Shown: positions 1-9,142 of the stretch, in pieces
Numbering within the stretch: the stretch's first letter is position 1
How the letters are laid out: each line of letters begins with the position of its first letter
Source of the DNA: an uncultured Clostridium sp.
GTDB lineage: Bacteria; Bacillota; Clostridia; Clostridiales; Clostridiaceae
Length of the DNA: 64,000 bases
Assembly (NCBI GenBank): GCA_934746015.1
Contig: CAKVEW010000010.1
Coordinates: 47,230 to 111,229 of the forward strand
Direction: 5' to 3'
Program-made: the position numbers and the translations under genes
Notes under the pieces: model-generated
Told to the model about the DNA's origin: nothing
Seen by the model: the letters and a program-made list of their open reading frames with translations, nothing else
Databases searched by the model: none

Positions 1-580
1 TCTCTAGAACTTCATTCTTATTTATATCTAATTTTTTAAATCCATCTATACTAACTGTTTTATCATAGAAAAAACCATTGTATGAGATTACCTTATCATA
101 ATCTAATTCATATAATAAGCCACCTCTAATTGGTAAATTATATTCCTTAATCAATCTTTCCATAATTGGCTTAAGAGACTTTAATGTATGAACATGATGA
201 TGAGAGTCTAAATGAGTTATTTCTATACCATTATTAATAACCTTTTGTATTTGTGCTGAAAACTCATTATATACTTCTTCAATATTAAATTTGCTTTGAA
301 TTAATTCTTCACTTATCCTTTTATAGAAAAATCCCTCTTCATCTACTATTGTTTTATGAGTGCTTAAAATTGGCTTATAGGCTGATAGGGTTAAATGAAC
401 ACCACAACCAAGCCTCTCTAAATCTTTGCTAGATTTTATGAGTTCTACAGCATGATCAAATGCTGGCATTCCAGCCATAATTGAAGTGCTTCTAACTACA
501 CCATTCTTATATGCGTCTATTATCCCGTAATTGGTCCCTCTGCTTAATCCAAAATCATCAGCATTTATAATTAACTTCAT
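1..580 (-). CDS. ChbG/YdjC-family carbohydrate deacetylase (3' part outside window)
   Basis: The gene enters from the left edge, so only the N-terminal ~193 residues are visible. They begin MKLIINADDFGLS, the metal-binding Asp-Asp signature of the YdjC/ChbG family, and carry the second metal motif HLDSHHHVHT near residue 125. Family members remove an N-acetyl group from chitooligosaccharide-type or related sugars in the cytoplasm; the substrate here cannot be told. The start is supported by a GGAGAGG ribosome site a few bases upstream. It is divergent from the secreted phosphatase gene at 784. Confidence 0.85.
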   Translation of the reverse strand, partial: MKLIINADDFGLSRGTNYGIIDAYKNGVVRSTSIMAGMPAFDHAVELIKSSKDLERLGCGVHLTLSAYKPILSTHKTIVDEEGFFYKRISEELIQSKFNIEEVYNEFSAQIQKVINNGIEITHLDSHHHVHTLKSLKPIMERLIKEYNLPIRGGLLYELDYDKVISYNGFFYDKTVSIDGFKKLDINKNEVLE

Positions 581-783
581 ATACCCTCTACCTCTCCTAC
601 ACTTTATTAGAAAAGAAATATTTTTTATTTTTCTATAATTATAGCACCTTATCTTTACTATTACTTTTAAATTTTAAAAAAATTACCATTAATTATATAA
701 TTCTTAAATCAGTTTTAATGAATAAACAATTAACTTATTTCTAATTCTAATAAATATAAATAATATTTTGTGAGGTAATTACT

Positions 784-3159
784 ATGAAAAAGTTAATTAG
801 TATTAGTTTTCCTTCTATTCTATTAGTCTTCTACTTATTTATGAATATAAATTGCTTTCCTAAAGCTTTATCAGATTTAAATTTTATAGAAGATTTTCCT
901 AATAACAATACATTACCACATCACTTTAGAAAATCTTCTGATTATGGATTTATCATAAAAAATAAGAATATAAACTTGAAGGGCCTAGATGAGCTAAATA
1001 TATCTGGAAGTGGACAATTCTCTGATTCTGGACTTTCTTTAATTCAAGAATCTATAGATAAGAAATTTTCTATAATAGATATCGATCTTAGACAGGAATC
1101 CCACGGCTTTGTAAACGGAACAGCTGTTAGCTTTAAAAACGAGAAAAATAATGCTAATAAAGAGCTAAACTTATCCGAAGTTTTATCTACTGAAAATAAC
1201 TTATTAGGGTCTATAAAAATTGGAACTCCTATAATCTTTTATAATACAAAAGAAAAGATAGTTCCTAAATATGTTCAAAATGAATTTCAAGTTACTGATT
1301 CAAAAAAAATAGGCTATATACGAATTCCTGTAACAGATGGTGGAACTCCTACTGATGATATGGTAGATTACTTTGTTAATTTCGTGAAAAATCAACCTAA
1401 GGATACATGGCTTCATTTTCACTGCAAAGAAGGCGTAGATAGAACTACTACTTTTATGATAATGTATGATATTCTGAAAAATCATGAAAATGTTAGTTTG
1501 AATGACATCATAGATCGTCAGGTGTTGTTATCAGGTATTAGTGATAAAAGTGCACAAGGCTTCTATACTGGAAACCATTTTAAATTTTTAAATAATTTTT
1601 ATAATAAATATGGAACTAAATCAACCTCTTCTATCTACAGAGATACTACCAATAACTGTTTAAATGATTATTATATTAAAAGTCCTATTATACCTAAGCA
1701 TTTATATGTTATTTCTGAAGATGATATGAGTAAAGAAGAGCAGACTATGATTTCTGCTCTTCAAGGTCTTATATCAACAAAGTCAAACTTACAAATTTAT
1801 ATTCTTAGTAAAAATGAACCCGATTATAATATTTGGTTAGATGATTTAATTAATAATTACAATATTAGTTCAGAATATATATCAGATTGTTGGGAATTAC
1901 TAAATAAGTTTAAATCTACTCTTGATGGATACATCCTATATGCTAATTCAAATCTCCCCTCCATTAATAATGCCTGTACTCTAGCATCATTAAAAAATTC
2001 AATTCCTATTGAAAAATCCCTTGAGACAAAAATCAATAATTACGGAATAAATAAATTAATTAAGGATTGTTCAAAGACAGATAAATATTGGGCATATAAA
2101 AACTTGTGGAATTCTGGTTTAAATCACTCTACAGTCATTCAATTATCTCCTGAAAAATCCATGGCTTTGAGAGATTATGCAATAATGTCTAAATCCTTGA
2201 TATTTTATGAAGATGATATAAATGATACCACCTTAAGAGAGAAAGTATTTAATTCTATGGATGAAACTGCTAGATGCTTAGGCTGGGGCCCTGATGAATT
2301 TAATAATGTAAGTATAGCCTCAAAGTATGGTGTGGATGTTATAGCAGCAGATTGGTCATATAATTTATCTGCATTAAGCTCATTCAAACCAACTCCACAA
2401 ACTCAAAAATCTCAAATTGAGATTCCAGAAGATGATAATGTCCATTATGTAACTTTTATTATGTCTGATGGAGATAACCAACAATGGCTACTTGGTAGTA
2501 ATTATAGTTCTGAAAAATGGTATGGTTCTAAAAATAGAGGAAATTTCAATTTAGGTTGGACATTAAGTCCATCATTGTATTATTTAGCTCCTACAGTATT
2601 TAATAAATATTATGAAAGTGCAACTTTAGATTATTACCTTGTTTCTCCTTCAGGAAATGGATATATTTATCCAAGTAAATACCCTCAAGATAAATTAGCT
2701 AATTATACAAATCGACTAAATGAATATATGAAAAAAGTAGATCAAAAATACGTGGTAATAATTGATGACAATGCTTTTTATGAAAGTAGTATATGGGATA
2801 AATATACTGATTCCTCCAATGTAGATGGACTATTCTACTTAGATTATAAAAGAAATAATAACTATAAAGGTGAAATAACTTGGTCTAATAACAAACCTAT
2901 CGTGTCTTGCCGAGACTTACTTTGGAATGATTTAGAAGATGAAGCTGAGTTAATTAATAATATTAATTCTAGAGCTAACTTAGAGCATATAGATATTACA
3001 AAACCTGAATCCTATACCTTTGTTTATATTCATGTTTGGAGCAAAGATATGGATAACTTACAAAATGTAATCAACAAAATAAGTGTTAATCCTAAGATAA
3101 GAGTAGTTACTCCTGATGTCTTTATGAAGCTAATCCAAAATAATGTTACTCCAAAATAA
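784..3159 (+). CDS. Secreted PTP-like phytase domain fused to a GxGYxYP domain
   Basis: A 791-residue exported protein. Residues 1-~28 form a signal peptide (MKK, hydrophobic core ISFPSILLVFYLFM). Residues ~30-290 look like a protein-tyrosine-phosphatase-type inositol phosphatase (phytase): DLRQESHGFVNG at 101-112, a probable general-acid loop at VTDGGTP, and the P-loop HCKEGVDRTT with catalytic Cys214 and Arg220. Residues ~300-791 match the GxGYxYP family, a putative carbohydrate-active fold: TFIMSDGDNQQW and the name motif GNGYIYP at 624-630. Known phytases of this class remove phosphates from myo-inositol hexakisphosphate; nothing is established for GxGYxYP. The fusion suggests release of phosphate from a phosphorylated glycan or inositol compound outside the cell, which is inference. 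GAGGT precedes the ATG. Monocistronic, followed by a terminator. Confidence 0.82.
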   Translation: MKKLISISFPSILLVFYLFMNINCFPKALSDLNFIEDFPNNNTLPHHFRKSSDYGFIIKNKNINLKGLDELNISGSGQFSDSGLSLIQESIDKKFSIIDIDLRQESHGFVNGTAVSFKNEKNNANKELNLSEVLSTENNLLGSIKIGTPIIFYNTKEKIVPKYVQNEFQVTDSKKIGYIRIPVTDGGTPTDDMVDYFVNFVKNQPKDTWLHFHCKEGVDRTTTFMIMYDILKNHENVSLNDIIDRQVLLSGISDKSAQGFYTGNHFKFLNNFYNKYGTKSTSSIYRDTTNNCLNDYYIKSPIIPKHLYVISEDDMSKEEQTMISALQGLISTKSNLQIYILSKNEPDYNIWLDDLINNYNISSEYISDCWELLNKFKSTLDGYILYANSNLPSINNACTLASLKNSIPIEKSLETKINNYGINKLIKDCSKTDKYWAYKNLWNSGLNHSTVIQLSPEKSMALRDYAIMSKSLIFYEDDINDTTLREKVFNSMDETARCLGWGPDEFNNVSIASKYGVDVIAADWSYNLSALSSFKPTPQTQKSQIEIPEDDNVHYVTFIMSDGDNQQWLLGSNYSSEKWYGSKNRGNFNLGWTLSPSLYYLAPTVFNKYYESATLDYYLVSPSGNGYIYPSKYPQDKLANYTNRLNEYMKKVDQKYVVIIDDNAFYESSIWDKYTDSSNVDGLFYLDYKRNNNYKGEITWSNNKPIVSCRDLLWNDLEDEAELINNINSRANLEHIDITKPESYTFVYIHVWSKDMDNLQNVINKISVNPKIRVVTPDVFMKLIQNNVTPK

Positions 3160-3199
3160 TCAAGGATAAAATATAGTATGCATATCTTTATATAAGAAT

Positions 3200-3230
3200 A
3201 AAAGGATTATGACTAGCCATAATCCTTTTG
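3200..3230. terminator. Bidirectional intrinsic terminator
   Basis: AAAGGATTATG / CATAATCCTTT stem with a 6-nt loop and T-rich flanks on both strands. It separates two convergent genes, the phosphatase fusion (+) and the MerR regulator (-). Confidence 0.8.
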
Positions 3231-3277
3231 TTCTTATATGATGTATTTGTTATCTAAAATCATCATTTACCTTATAC

Positions 3278-4036
3278 CTAATTTGCATACTTTACTATTA
3301 TATCTCTTAAAGTATTTACTACTTCTTTTCCAGCTTTATCGTTATAATATTTTGCAAATCTTTCATCTGCTACATACATTTCTGCTAAACCAGCATGAGC
3401 TTCCTTAGAGTAACTAGGCCATGTGAAACTAAGCCATTTTTTATGATTTTCATAAACCTCTTTCGCTACTTCTGATTCTAAATCCCCTGTTTTAGCAACC
3501 TCTAGTAATCCTTTAAACATATTCTCTTCGATTTTATTCATCTTATTAAAGTCTTCTTCGCTCATATTCATAAACTTCTTATTAGAGGCTTCAACTGTCT
3601 CTTTACCATATTTATCTCTAATTTCTTTACCATACTTTGATTCATTTTCTTCTAAGCGTTCTTTTTTTAATCCTTCAAACTTTTCTTTATTAGACATACT
3701 TATTTCCCCTTTCTTATACTCAATAGTCTTTTCTACAGTCAAAATCAATTGATCAAGTTGATTTCTTCTGGAAATGAGGTTTTTTCGATGCTCAATTAAT
3801 GATTGGCAAATATCGAAACTAGAATTAGATATTATATTTTCAATTTCTTCAAGTTTAATATCCATAGATCTATAAAGTAAAATTTGTTGTAATATATCAA
3901 CTTCCTTTTCTCCATATATCCTATATCCTGATGAGTTAACCCTACATGGCTTAAGTAGCCCTATTTCATCATAATATCGAAGAGTTCTAGTGCTTACACC
4001 TGCCATTTCAGCTAGCTTTTTAATTGTATATTCCAT
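3278..4036 (-). CDS. MerR-family regulator with TipAS ligand-binding domain
   Basis: 252 residues, the length of Streptomyces TipAL. Residues 1-70 are a MerR winged helix-turn-helix (TIKKLAEMAGVSTRTLRYYDEIGLLKP), residues ~75-115 the dimer coiled coil, and ~120-252 a TipAS fold (NKKFMNMSEEDFNKM, HKKWLSFTWPSYSKEAHAGLAEMYVADERFAKYY). TipAS domains trap thiopeptides and other hydrophobic drugs and turn the activator on. The translated region starts after AAGGAGG, and its own promoter (4059-4089) is MerR-type, so autoactivation is likely. No resistance pump lies next to it; targets would have to be elsewhere. The ligand is unknown. Confidence 0.88.
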   Translation of the reverse strand: MEYTIKKLAEMAGVSTRTLRYYDEIGLLKPCRVNSSGYRIYGEKEVDILQQILLYRSMDIKLEEIENIISNSSFDICQSLIEHRKNLISRRNQLDQLILTVEKTIEYKKGEISMSNKEKFEGLKKERLEENESKYGKEIRDKYGKETVEASNKKFMNMSEEDFNKMNKIEENMFKGLLEVAKTGDLESEVAKEVYENHKKWLSFTWPSYSKEAHAGLAEMYVADERFAKYYNDKAGKEVVNTLRDIIVKYAN

Positions 4037-4058
4037 CTCAATTCCTCCTTACAAATTA

Positions 4059-4089
4059 ATAATAGACCTTTACGTTGCGTTAATGTCAA
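4059..4089 (-). promoter_or_regulatory. MerR-type promoter with 19-bp spacer and dyad operator
   Basis: On the minus strand TTGACA (4084-4089) and TATTAT (4059-4064) are separated by exactly 19 bp, the over-long spacer that MerR-family activators correct by DNA distortion. The spacer holds an approximate dyad, TTAACG-CA-ACGTAA. Transcription would begin just before the AAGGAGG of the MerR gene. Confidence 0.78.
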
Positions 4090-4314
4090 TATATAATTTT
4101 AAAAATAAAAAATTATATTATTAATACTACAATAATACTTAATTGATGGCCTTTGGTAATATTTTGATATCTTTAACAATAATATTATCCTTGATTAAAA
4201 TTCATATATACACATATATTTAATAGTGTTATAATAAAAATCCACTTATGGATATATACATTTAAAGTGAATTATATTTTTAATATTTATTAAAGAAAGT
4301 GTCAGGTGAAATTT

Positions 4315-4731
4315 ATGATTGATGCAAAACTATTAGTAGAAAAGGCTTATGAGGCTCAAAAATTTGCTTATACTCCTTACTCTAACTTTAATGTTGGTGC
4401 CGCATTGCTTGGTACAAATGGGAAAATCTATTTAGGTTGTAATATAGAAAATGCCGCTTTTACGCCAACTAACTGTGCTGAAAGAACTGCTTTTTTTAAA
4501 GCTATCTCAGAAGGTCAACATGATTTCCTTGCTATTGCAATAGTAGGAAATAAGGCAGATGCAGAAGAAACTGAATACTGTGCTCCTTGTGGAGTATGCA
4601 GACAAGTAATAGCTGAATTCTGTGATCCGAAGACATTTAAAATCTTCCTTGCTAAAAATAAAGATGAATTTAAAGAATATACATTAGAAGAACTTTTACC
4701 CCTAGGATTTACTAGCAAAGATTTGGATTAA
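4315..4731 (+). CDS. cdd: Cytidine deaminase
   Basis: 138 residues, the size of the homotetrameric cytidine deaminases. It converts cytidine and deoxycytidine to uridine forms in pyrimidine salvage. The zinc site is complete: TNCAERTA with Cys54 and catalytic Glu56, and PCGVCRQ with Cys92 and Cys95. Substrate loop YSNFNVGAAL is present. The ATG at 4315 is chosen because AGGTGA sits at proper distance; an in-frame GTG at 4306 lies inside that ribosome site. The gene is alone, closed by a terminator, not in the era/deoC context often seen. Confidence 0.95.
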   Translation: MIDAKLLVEKAYEAQKFAYTPYSNFNVGAALLGTNGKIYLGCNIENAAFTPTNCAERTAFFKAISEGQHDFLAIAIVGNKADAEETEYCAPCGVCRQVIAEFCDPKTFKIFLAKNKDEFKEYTLEELLPLGFTSKDLD

Positions 4732-4826
4732 TATATAAGTTTAATATAACTTAAAAATAATTATCTCGTTAGTAATGTAATAGAAGGTAAAACTTTAAAC
4801 ATTGAAATAAGACATAGCATAAATTT

Positions 4827-4857
4827 AAAGTCCAACATAATTGTTGGGCTTTTTTTA
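4827..4857 (+). terminator. Intrinsic terminator after cdd
   Basis: AAAGTCCAACA / TGTTGGGCTTT stem (one G-T pair), 4-nt loop, run of seven T. Confidence 0.88.
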
Positions 4858-5358
4858 TGCGATCATTCTATGAAAATGAATTGAAAAAGCTAATGAAATT
4901 GAGATTTTATTAAAAAACTTAACAATTATCAAAGTGTTAAAATTTCCTTAAATTTACTTTCACCTAAAACTTTAATAGTAAATAAGAGTAGAATAAACTA
5001 AATGAAAAATAAATATATTTAAAATAGTAAAAAAAGCAAAACCTATTTATTTGATTGTTAAAAAATTATTTTAATATAATTATAAAATTAAATTATTTTA
5101 GATTTCGGAAATTTGCAAAAATACTGAATATTAAGTACAATTAACTGAGGAAACATGAAAATTGATTTTAATCGATAAGCATTCAATCAAAAATTTTAGA
5201 TGTAATATTTCATACAACATATTCTACAGTAATAGAATTTTACGAGTAAATAAAGCAATGAAATTTATTAAATTTAAAGCTTATCGTTATTATATAAAAG
5301 AAAAAAACAAGAGAGGTGATTAAAAAAATAAATTTTAAATAAGAAGGGATGAGGCAAA
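4858..5358. other. AT-rich intergenic stretch, no feature identified
   Basis: About 500 bases of strongly AT-rich DNA before the DUF1538 gene. I see no coding frame, no recognisable riboswitch core and no strong -35/-10 pair, only weak TATAAT-like strings around 5075-5095. A GAGAGGTGAT ribosome-site-like string at 5312-5321 is not followed by a start codon. A long leader for the DUF1538/PII operon is possible. Confidence 0.4.
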
Positions 5359-6852
5359 TTGAATTTATTGACAGAAAAAATTAAAGAGGTATCATTATCA
5401 GTTTTACCTATAACTTTAATTGTAATAATACTAAACTTTACATTAACACCCATAGAAACTTCTATGCTCGTAAGATTTATAATAGGAGCTTTATTTGTAG
5501 TAATAGGATTATCAATATTCTTAGTTGGAGTTGATATTGGAGTAACACCAATAGGAAATATAATGGGAAACACTATAGCTAAGGCAAACAAGCTATGGAT
5601 TGTTATTATAACGGGATTAATTCTAGGACTTGTTATATCTATAGCAGAACCAGATCTTCATATACTTGGTGGACAAGTTGCAGATGTAACTGGAGGTGCT
5701 TTTGGAAAGTTCTTGATAGTTATAGTTGTTTCAATTGGGATATCCTTAATGCTTGCTTTAGGACTTGGAAGAATAGTTTATTCATTCCCACTATATAAAT
5801 TACTGACCATTATTTATGGGATAATATTCCTTATTGCTATTTTGGTATCACCAGAGTTTTTAGCAATATCTTTTGATGCTTCAGGAGCTACAACAGGAGC
5901 TATGACAGTTCCATTTATATTAGCCTTGGCAACTGGGGTATCTAAAATGAAAAAAGATAGTAAACAATCAGAAAAAGATAGTTTTGGTTTAGTTGCTATA
6001 GCATCAACAGGAGCTATCTTAGCTGTAATGATAATGAGCATATTATCAAAGACTAATGAAATCAGTGGATCAGCAGAAGTGAATTTAGAAGGAACAAAAG
6101 GAATAATAGGACCATTTTTACATGCCATACCTCATTTAGCATATGAAATTTTCTTAGCTCTAACTCCCATAGTTCTTATATTTTTAATATTCCAAAAGAT
6201 TAAATTTAAAATTTCTAAAAAATCATTAAGAAAAATAATGTTTGGTATATTATTTACCTTTATAGGTTTAGTGATATTTTTAGTAGGGGTTAATGCTGGA
6301 TTTATGGAAGTTGGAACTATAGTTGGTTACAAGATAGCAGCCCTTGATAATAAGGCCTATGTTATAATAGTAGGATTTATACTTGGATGTGTAACGATTT
6401 TAGCTGAACCAGCGGTTTATGTTTTAACTCATCAAATTGAAGAGGTTACTAGTGGATATGTAAAAAGAAAGGTAGTAATGTTGTCTTTAGCAATTGGAGT
6501 TGGATTTGCAGTAGCATTGTCAATGATTAGAATACTCATTCCAGGGATTCAATTATGGCATTATCTATTACCTGGATATATAATATCAGTTGGTTTAATG
6601 TATATAGTTCCAAAGCTATTTGTAGGAATGGCTTTTGATTCAGGTGGAGTAGCTTCGGGACCTATGACAGCTACATTTATATTAGCTTTTGCTCAAGGTG
6701 CAGCAGCATCAATAGAAGGAGCAGATGTTTTAATAGATGGCTTTGGAATGATAGCTATGGTTGCTATGACGCCAATTATAGCTCTGCAAATATTAGGTTT
6801 AATATTTAAAATTAAATCTAAAAAAGAAGGAGTTGGTGTAGATGTTGAATAA
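5359..6852 (+). CDS. DUF1538 polytopic membrane protein, probable cation antiporter/transport
   Basis: 497 residues with two homologous halves, each carrying FLVGV(D/N)xG, a GxILGxVxxxAEPxxxxLxxQ(V/I)xxVT segment and a FDxxGxxxGPMT-like motif (FDASGATTGAMT, FDSGGVASGPMT): the DUF1538 inverted/tandem repeat. About 12 membrane segments. In halophilic proteobacteria a pair of DUF1538 proteins (UmpA/UmpB) has been reported to act as Na+/H+ antiporter; here both halves are in one chain. TTG start, preceded by GATGAGG; the N-terminus fits the family. The stop overlaps the start of the PII-like gene, so the two are co-translated. Confidence 0.82.
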   Translation: MNLLTEKIKEVSLSVLPITLIVIILNFTLTPIETSMLVRFIIGALFVVIGLSIFLVGVDIGVTPIGNIMGNTIAKANKLWIVIITGLILGLVISIAEPDLHILGGQVADVTGGAFGKFLIVIVVSIGISLMLALGLGRIVYSFPLYKLLTIIYGIIFLIAILVSPEFLAISFDASGATTGAMTVPFILALATGVSKMKKDSKQSEKDSFGLVAIASTGAILAVMIMSILSKTNEISGSAEVNLEGTKGIIGPFLHAIPHLAYEIFLALTPIVLIFLIFQKIKFKISKKSLRKIMFGILFTFIGLVIFLVGVNAGFMEVGTIVGYKIAALDNKAYVIIVGFILGCVTILAEPAVYVLTHQIEEVTSGYVKRKVVMLSLAIGVGFAVALSMIRILIPGIQLWHYLLPGYIISVGLMYIVPKLFVGMAFDSGGVASGPMTATFILAFAQGAAASIEGADVLIDGFGMIAMVAMTPIIALQILGLIFKIKSKKEGVGVDVE

Positions 6853-7513
6853 TTCTAATATTAACGATATTGAACTTCTTTGCGTTATAGTTAAATTAGG
6901 ATTAGGAAGTAAGGTGCTTCACAAAGCTAAGGAGCATGGAATATCTGGTGGAACTGTGCTTTTAGGAAAAGGAACTGTAAATAATAAAATTTTAGAATTT
7001 TTAGGACTTGCAGATGTAAGTAAAGAAATAGTTTTAATGATTTCAAAGAAAAGTATTATGAAAGAAGCTTTAATAAAATTAGACGAAGAGTTTAAATTTG
7101 AAAAGCCTAATCATGGAATAGCTTTTACAACATCAATATCTAATTTAATTGGAACTAGAAGTTGCAAAGAAAATGAAAAAGTTAAAGAGGGAGATTTTGA
7201 TAAAATTATGTATAATTCTATAACTATTATTGTAGATAAAGGAAGAGCTGAGGATGTAATAGATGCAGCAACAAAAGCTGGATCATTAGGAGGCACTATT
7301 ATTAATGCAAGAGGATCAGGAATTCATGAGACTAGTAAAGTATTTGCAATGGAAATAGAACCTGAAAAGGAAGTAGTTCTTATTTTATCAAAAACAGACC
7401 AAACGGAACAAATTGTAGAATCAATATCAAAAGAACTTAAAATTAATGAGCCAGGAAATGGTATTATATATGTTCAAGATATAAATAAAACTTATGGATT
7501 ATATGAGAAATAA
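6842..7513 (+). CDS. PII-like signalling protein with two tandem PII domains (copy 1)
   Basis: 223 residues made of two PII-like (ferredoxin-like) domains: ~1-98 starting IELLCVIVKLGLGSKVLHKAKEHGISGGTVLLGKG, and ~117-223 starting SITIIVDKGRAEDVIDAATKAGSLGGTIINARG. Ordinary GlnB/GlnK are single ~112-residue domains that trimerise; a double-domain chain would form a different assembly. The T-loop tyrosine of GlnB is not evident. It overlaps the DUF1538 stop by 11 bases, so by analogy with GlnK-AmtB it should gate the neighbouring membrane protein in response to a nucleotide or metabolite. That role is inference; family membership is clear. Confidence 0.82.
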   Translation: MLNNSNINDIELLCVIVKLGLGSKVLHKAKEHGISGGTVLLGKGTVNNKILEFLGLADVSKEIVLMISKKSIMKEALIKLDEEFKFEKPNHGIAFTTSISNLIGTRSCKENEKVKEGDFDKIMYNSITIIVDKGRAEDVIDAATKAGSLGGTIINARGSGIHETSKVFAMEIEPEKEVVLILSKTDQTEQIVESISKELKINEPGNGIIYVQDINKTYGLYEK

Positions 7514-7528
7514 GTTAAAAGATAATAA

Positions 7529-7567
7529 AAAAATAAGAAAATTTTAAAAATTTTCTTATTTTTTTAT
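7529..7567 (+). terminator. Terminator between the two PII-like genes
   Basis: AAATAAGAAAATTTT pairs with AAAATTTTCTTATTT and runs into TTTTTTATTTT. It means copy 2 is either transcribed from its own promoter or by read-through. Confidence 0.75.
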
Positions 7568-7703
7568 TTTATAGCTAATTTCTATTGAAATAGTATTAAC
7601 TTTGATGTAGCATAAGATTCATGTAAATAATTGGTGGGCAATAAAACTTTAAAATTATTATAATTTATACTTGGTTAAAGTAAAAAAGGGGGACTAAATA
7701 TAC

Positions 7704-8363
7704 ATGTTTAGTTATTCAAGCAATATTGAATTACTTTGTGTTATAGTTAAATCAGGATTAGGAAGCAAGGTAATGCAAAAAGCGAAACAAAATGGAATTT
7801 CTGGAGGCACAGTAATTTTAGGTAAAGGAACTGTAAACAATAAGATATTAGATTTTATAGGACTGGCAGATGTAAGCAAAGAAGTAGTAATGATGATTTC
7901 TAATACCGAATTAGTAAATAAATCTTTAGTAAAATTAGATGAAGAATTTAAATTTAACAAACCTAATCATGGAATAGCCTTTACAACCAATATATGTGAT
8001 GTATTTGGAACTAGAAGTTGTAAATGTAATAAAGAAGAAAAAGGTGGAGAGAATAATATGTATAATGTTATAACTGTAATAGTAGATAAAGGAAGAGGGG
8101 AAGAGGCTATAGAGGCAGCTACTAAAGCAGGCTCTCAAGGGGGAACTATTATAAATTCTAGAGGATCAGGGATTCATGAAACTAGTAAGGTCTTTGCTAT
8201 GGAAATAGAACCAGAAAAAGAAGTAGTTATAATTTTATCTAAAAAAGATAAGACTGAAGATATAGTAAGTTCAATAAGAGAAGAATTAAAATTGGACAAA
8301 CCAGGAAATGGAATTCTATTTGTTCAAGAAATAAATAAAGCTTATGGATTATATGAAAAATAA
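7704..8363 (+). CDS. PII-like signalling protein with two tandem PII domains (copy 2)
   Basis: 219 residues, clearly a paralogue of the preceding gene over its full length (ELLCVIVKSGLGSKV, GGTVILGKGTVNNKI, HGIAFTTN, GGTIINSRGSGIHETSKVFAMEIEPEKEVV). The inter-domain linker differs (CKCNKEEKGGENN, with two Cys and a nearby third). Preceded by AAAAAAGGGGG, about ten bases from the ATG. A terminator separates it from copy 1, so the two copies may be expressed differently or form mixed oligomers. Partner is presumably the DUF1538 protein; this is not shown by the sequence. Confidence 0.82.
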   Translation: MFSYSSNIELLCVIVKSGLGSKVMQKAKQNGISGGTVILGKGTVNNKILDFIGLADVSKEVVMMISNTELVNKSLVKLDEEFKFNKPNHGIAFTTNICDVFGTRSCKCNKEEKGGENNMYNVITVIVDKGRGEEAIEAATKAGSQGGTIINSRGSGIHETSKVFAMEIEPEKEVVIILSKKDKTEDIVSSIREELKLDKPGNGILFVQEINKAYGLYEK

Positions 8364-8390
8364 AAGCAGAGTTATTACTCTGCTTTTTTA
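8362..8390. terminator. Bidirectional terminator
   Basis: AGCAGAGT-TATT-ACTCTGCT stem followed by TTTTTT on the plus strand and AAAA-preceded (TTTT on minus). Lies between convergent PII-like and amidase genes. Confidence 0.85.
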
Positions 8391-8392
8391 CT

Positions 8393-9142
8393 CTAATTTA
8401 TGTTTTCTATTATTGCTTTTGCTACTGCCTCCGCTAGCAATTCTTGGTTATATTCATTAGAAAAATAATTTCTATCATTATAATTATTCATAAAACCAAA
8501 TTCAATAAGCACTGAAGGAATATTATTTTCTCTTATAATATATAAGTCTTCACTTCCATCAAGCATTGGTCGCTTTTCTGTGTAGTATAAGTTATCTAGA
8601 CTATTTTCTATACTTCTCCCTAAAATTACACTACTGTAATTATTGTAGTCTGTCCAAACCTCAAACCCATATATATCCTCATAACCATATGTATCATAGT
8701 CATTAATGTGAAATGATATAAAATATTCTGCATTTGATGTATTGGATACTTGAACTCTATTCCTTAAGTCTTCTTTTTCGTTGTCCCCTAGGGATATATC
8801 ATCAGTTCTAGTATAAATAACATTAATATCATTTTTTTCTAATATCTCCCCCACCTTATTGGAAATACTTAGAACTATATCTTTCTCATAAATTTCTCCA
8901 AAATTAGCACCTATATCATGTCCTCCATGACCTGGATCAAGTATAACACTTATTTTTTCTTCATTAATTTCTTCAATATTTGATATAATACTACTTAAAC
9001 CCGAGGTAACCTTATAACTAAAAATATGACTTATTATTTTATTTAAAAGTATTATAAATACTATTAGTACTATACATGCTCTAGCTCGTCTAAAAAATAT
9101 TCTTCTTTTTCTTCTTCTACTCAATTCACTAATTTTTTTCAT
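8393..9142 (-). CDS. Membrane-anchored N-acetylmuramoyl-L-alanine amidase (Amidase_3)
   Basis: 249 residues. A very basic N-terminus (RRRKRRIFFRR) leads into one membrane segment (~22-42), then the zinc amidase domain ~62-249: VILDPGHGGHDIGA (first His), YEKDIVLSIS (Glu), FISFHIND (second His) and LIEFGFMNN with the catalytic Glu. The enzyme cleaves the bond between muramic acid and the stem peptide outside the membrane. Length and single-domain layout fit CwlD-type enzymes of spore-formers, but cwlD cannot be separated from other Amidase_3 proteins by eye. Good AGGAGG ribosome site. Monocistronic. Confidence 0.88.
   Translation of the reverse strand: MKKISELSRRRKRRIFFRRARACIVLIVFIILLNKIISHIFSYKVTSGLSSIISNIEEINEEKISVILDPGHGGHDIGANFGEIYEKDIVLSISNKVGEILEKNDINVIYTRTDDISLGDNEKEDLRNRVQVSNTSNAEYFISFHINDYDTYGYEDIYGFEVWTDYNNYSSVILGRSIENSLDNLYYTEKRPMLDGSEDLYIIRENNIPSVLIEFGFMNNYNDRNYFSNEYNQELLAEAVAKAIIENIN

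Noticed and set aside
4858..5358. Riboswitch in the long gap before the DUF1538 gene
   Set aside because: No conserved core of the common classes could be recognised by eye and no terminator/antiterminator pair is evident; a covariance search would decide.
7631..7690. Separate promoter for the second PII-like gene
   Set aside because: A TATAAT-like string exists but the candidate -35 (TTGGTG) is about 21-22 bp away, too far to claim.
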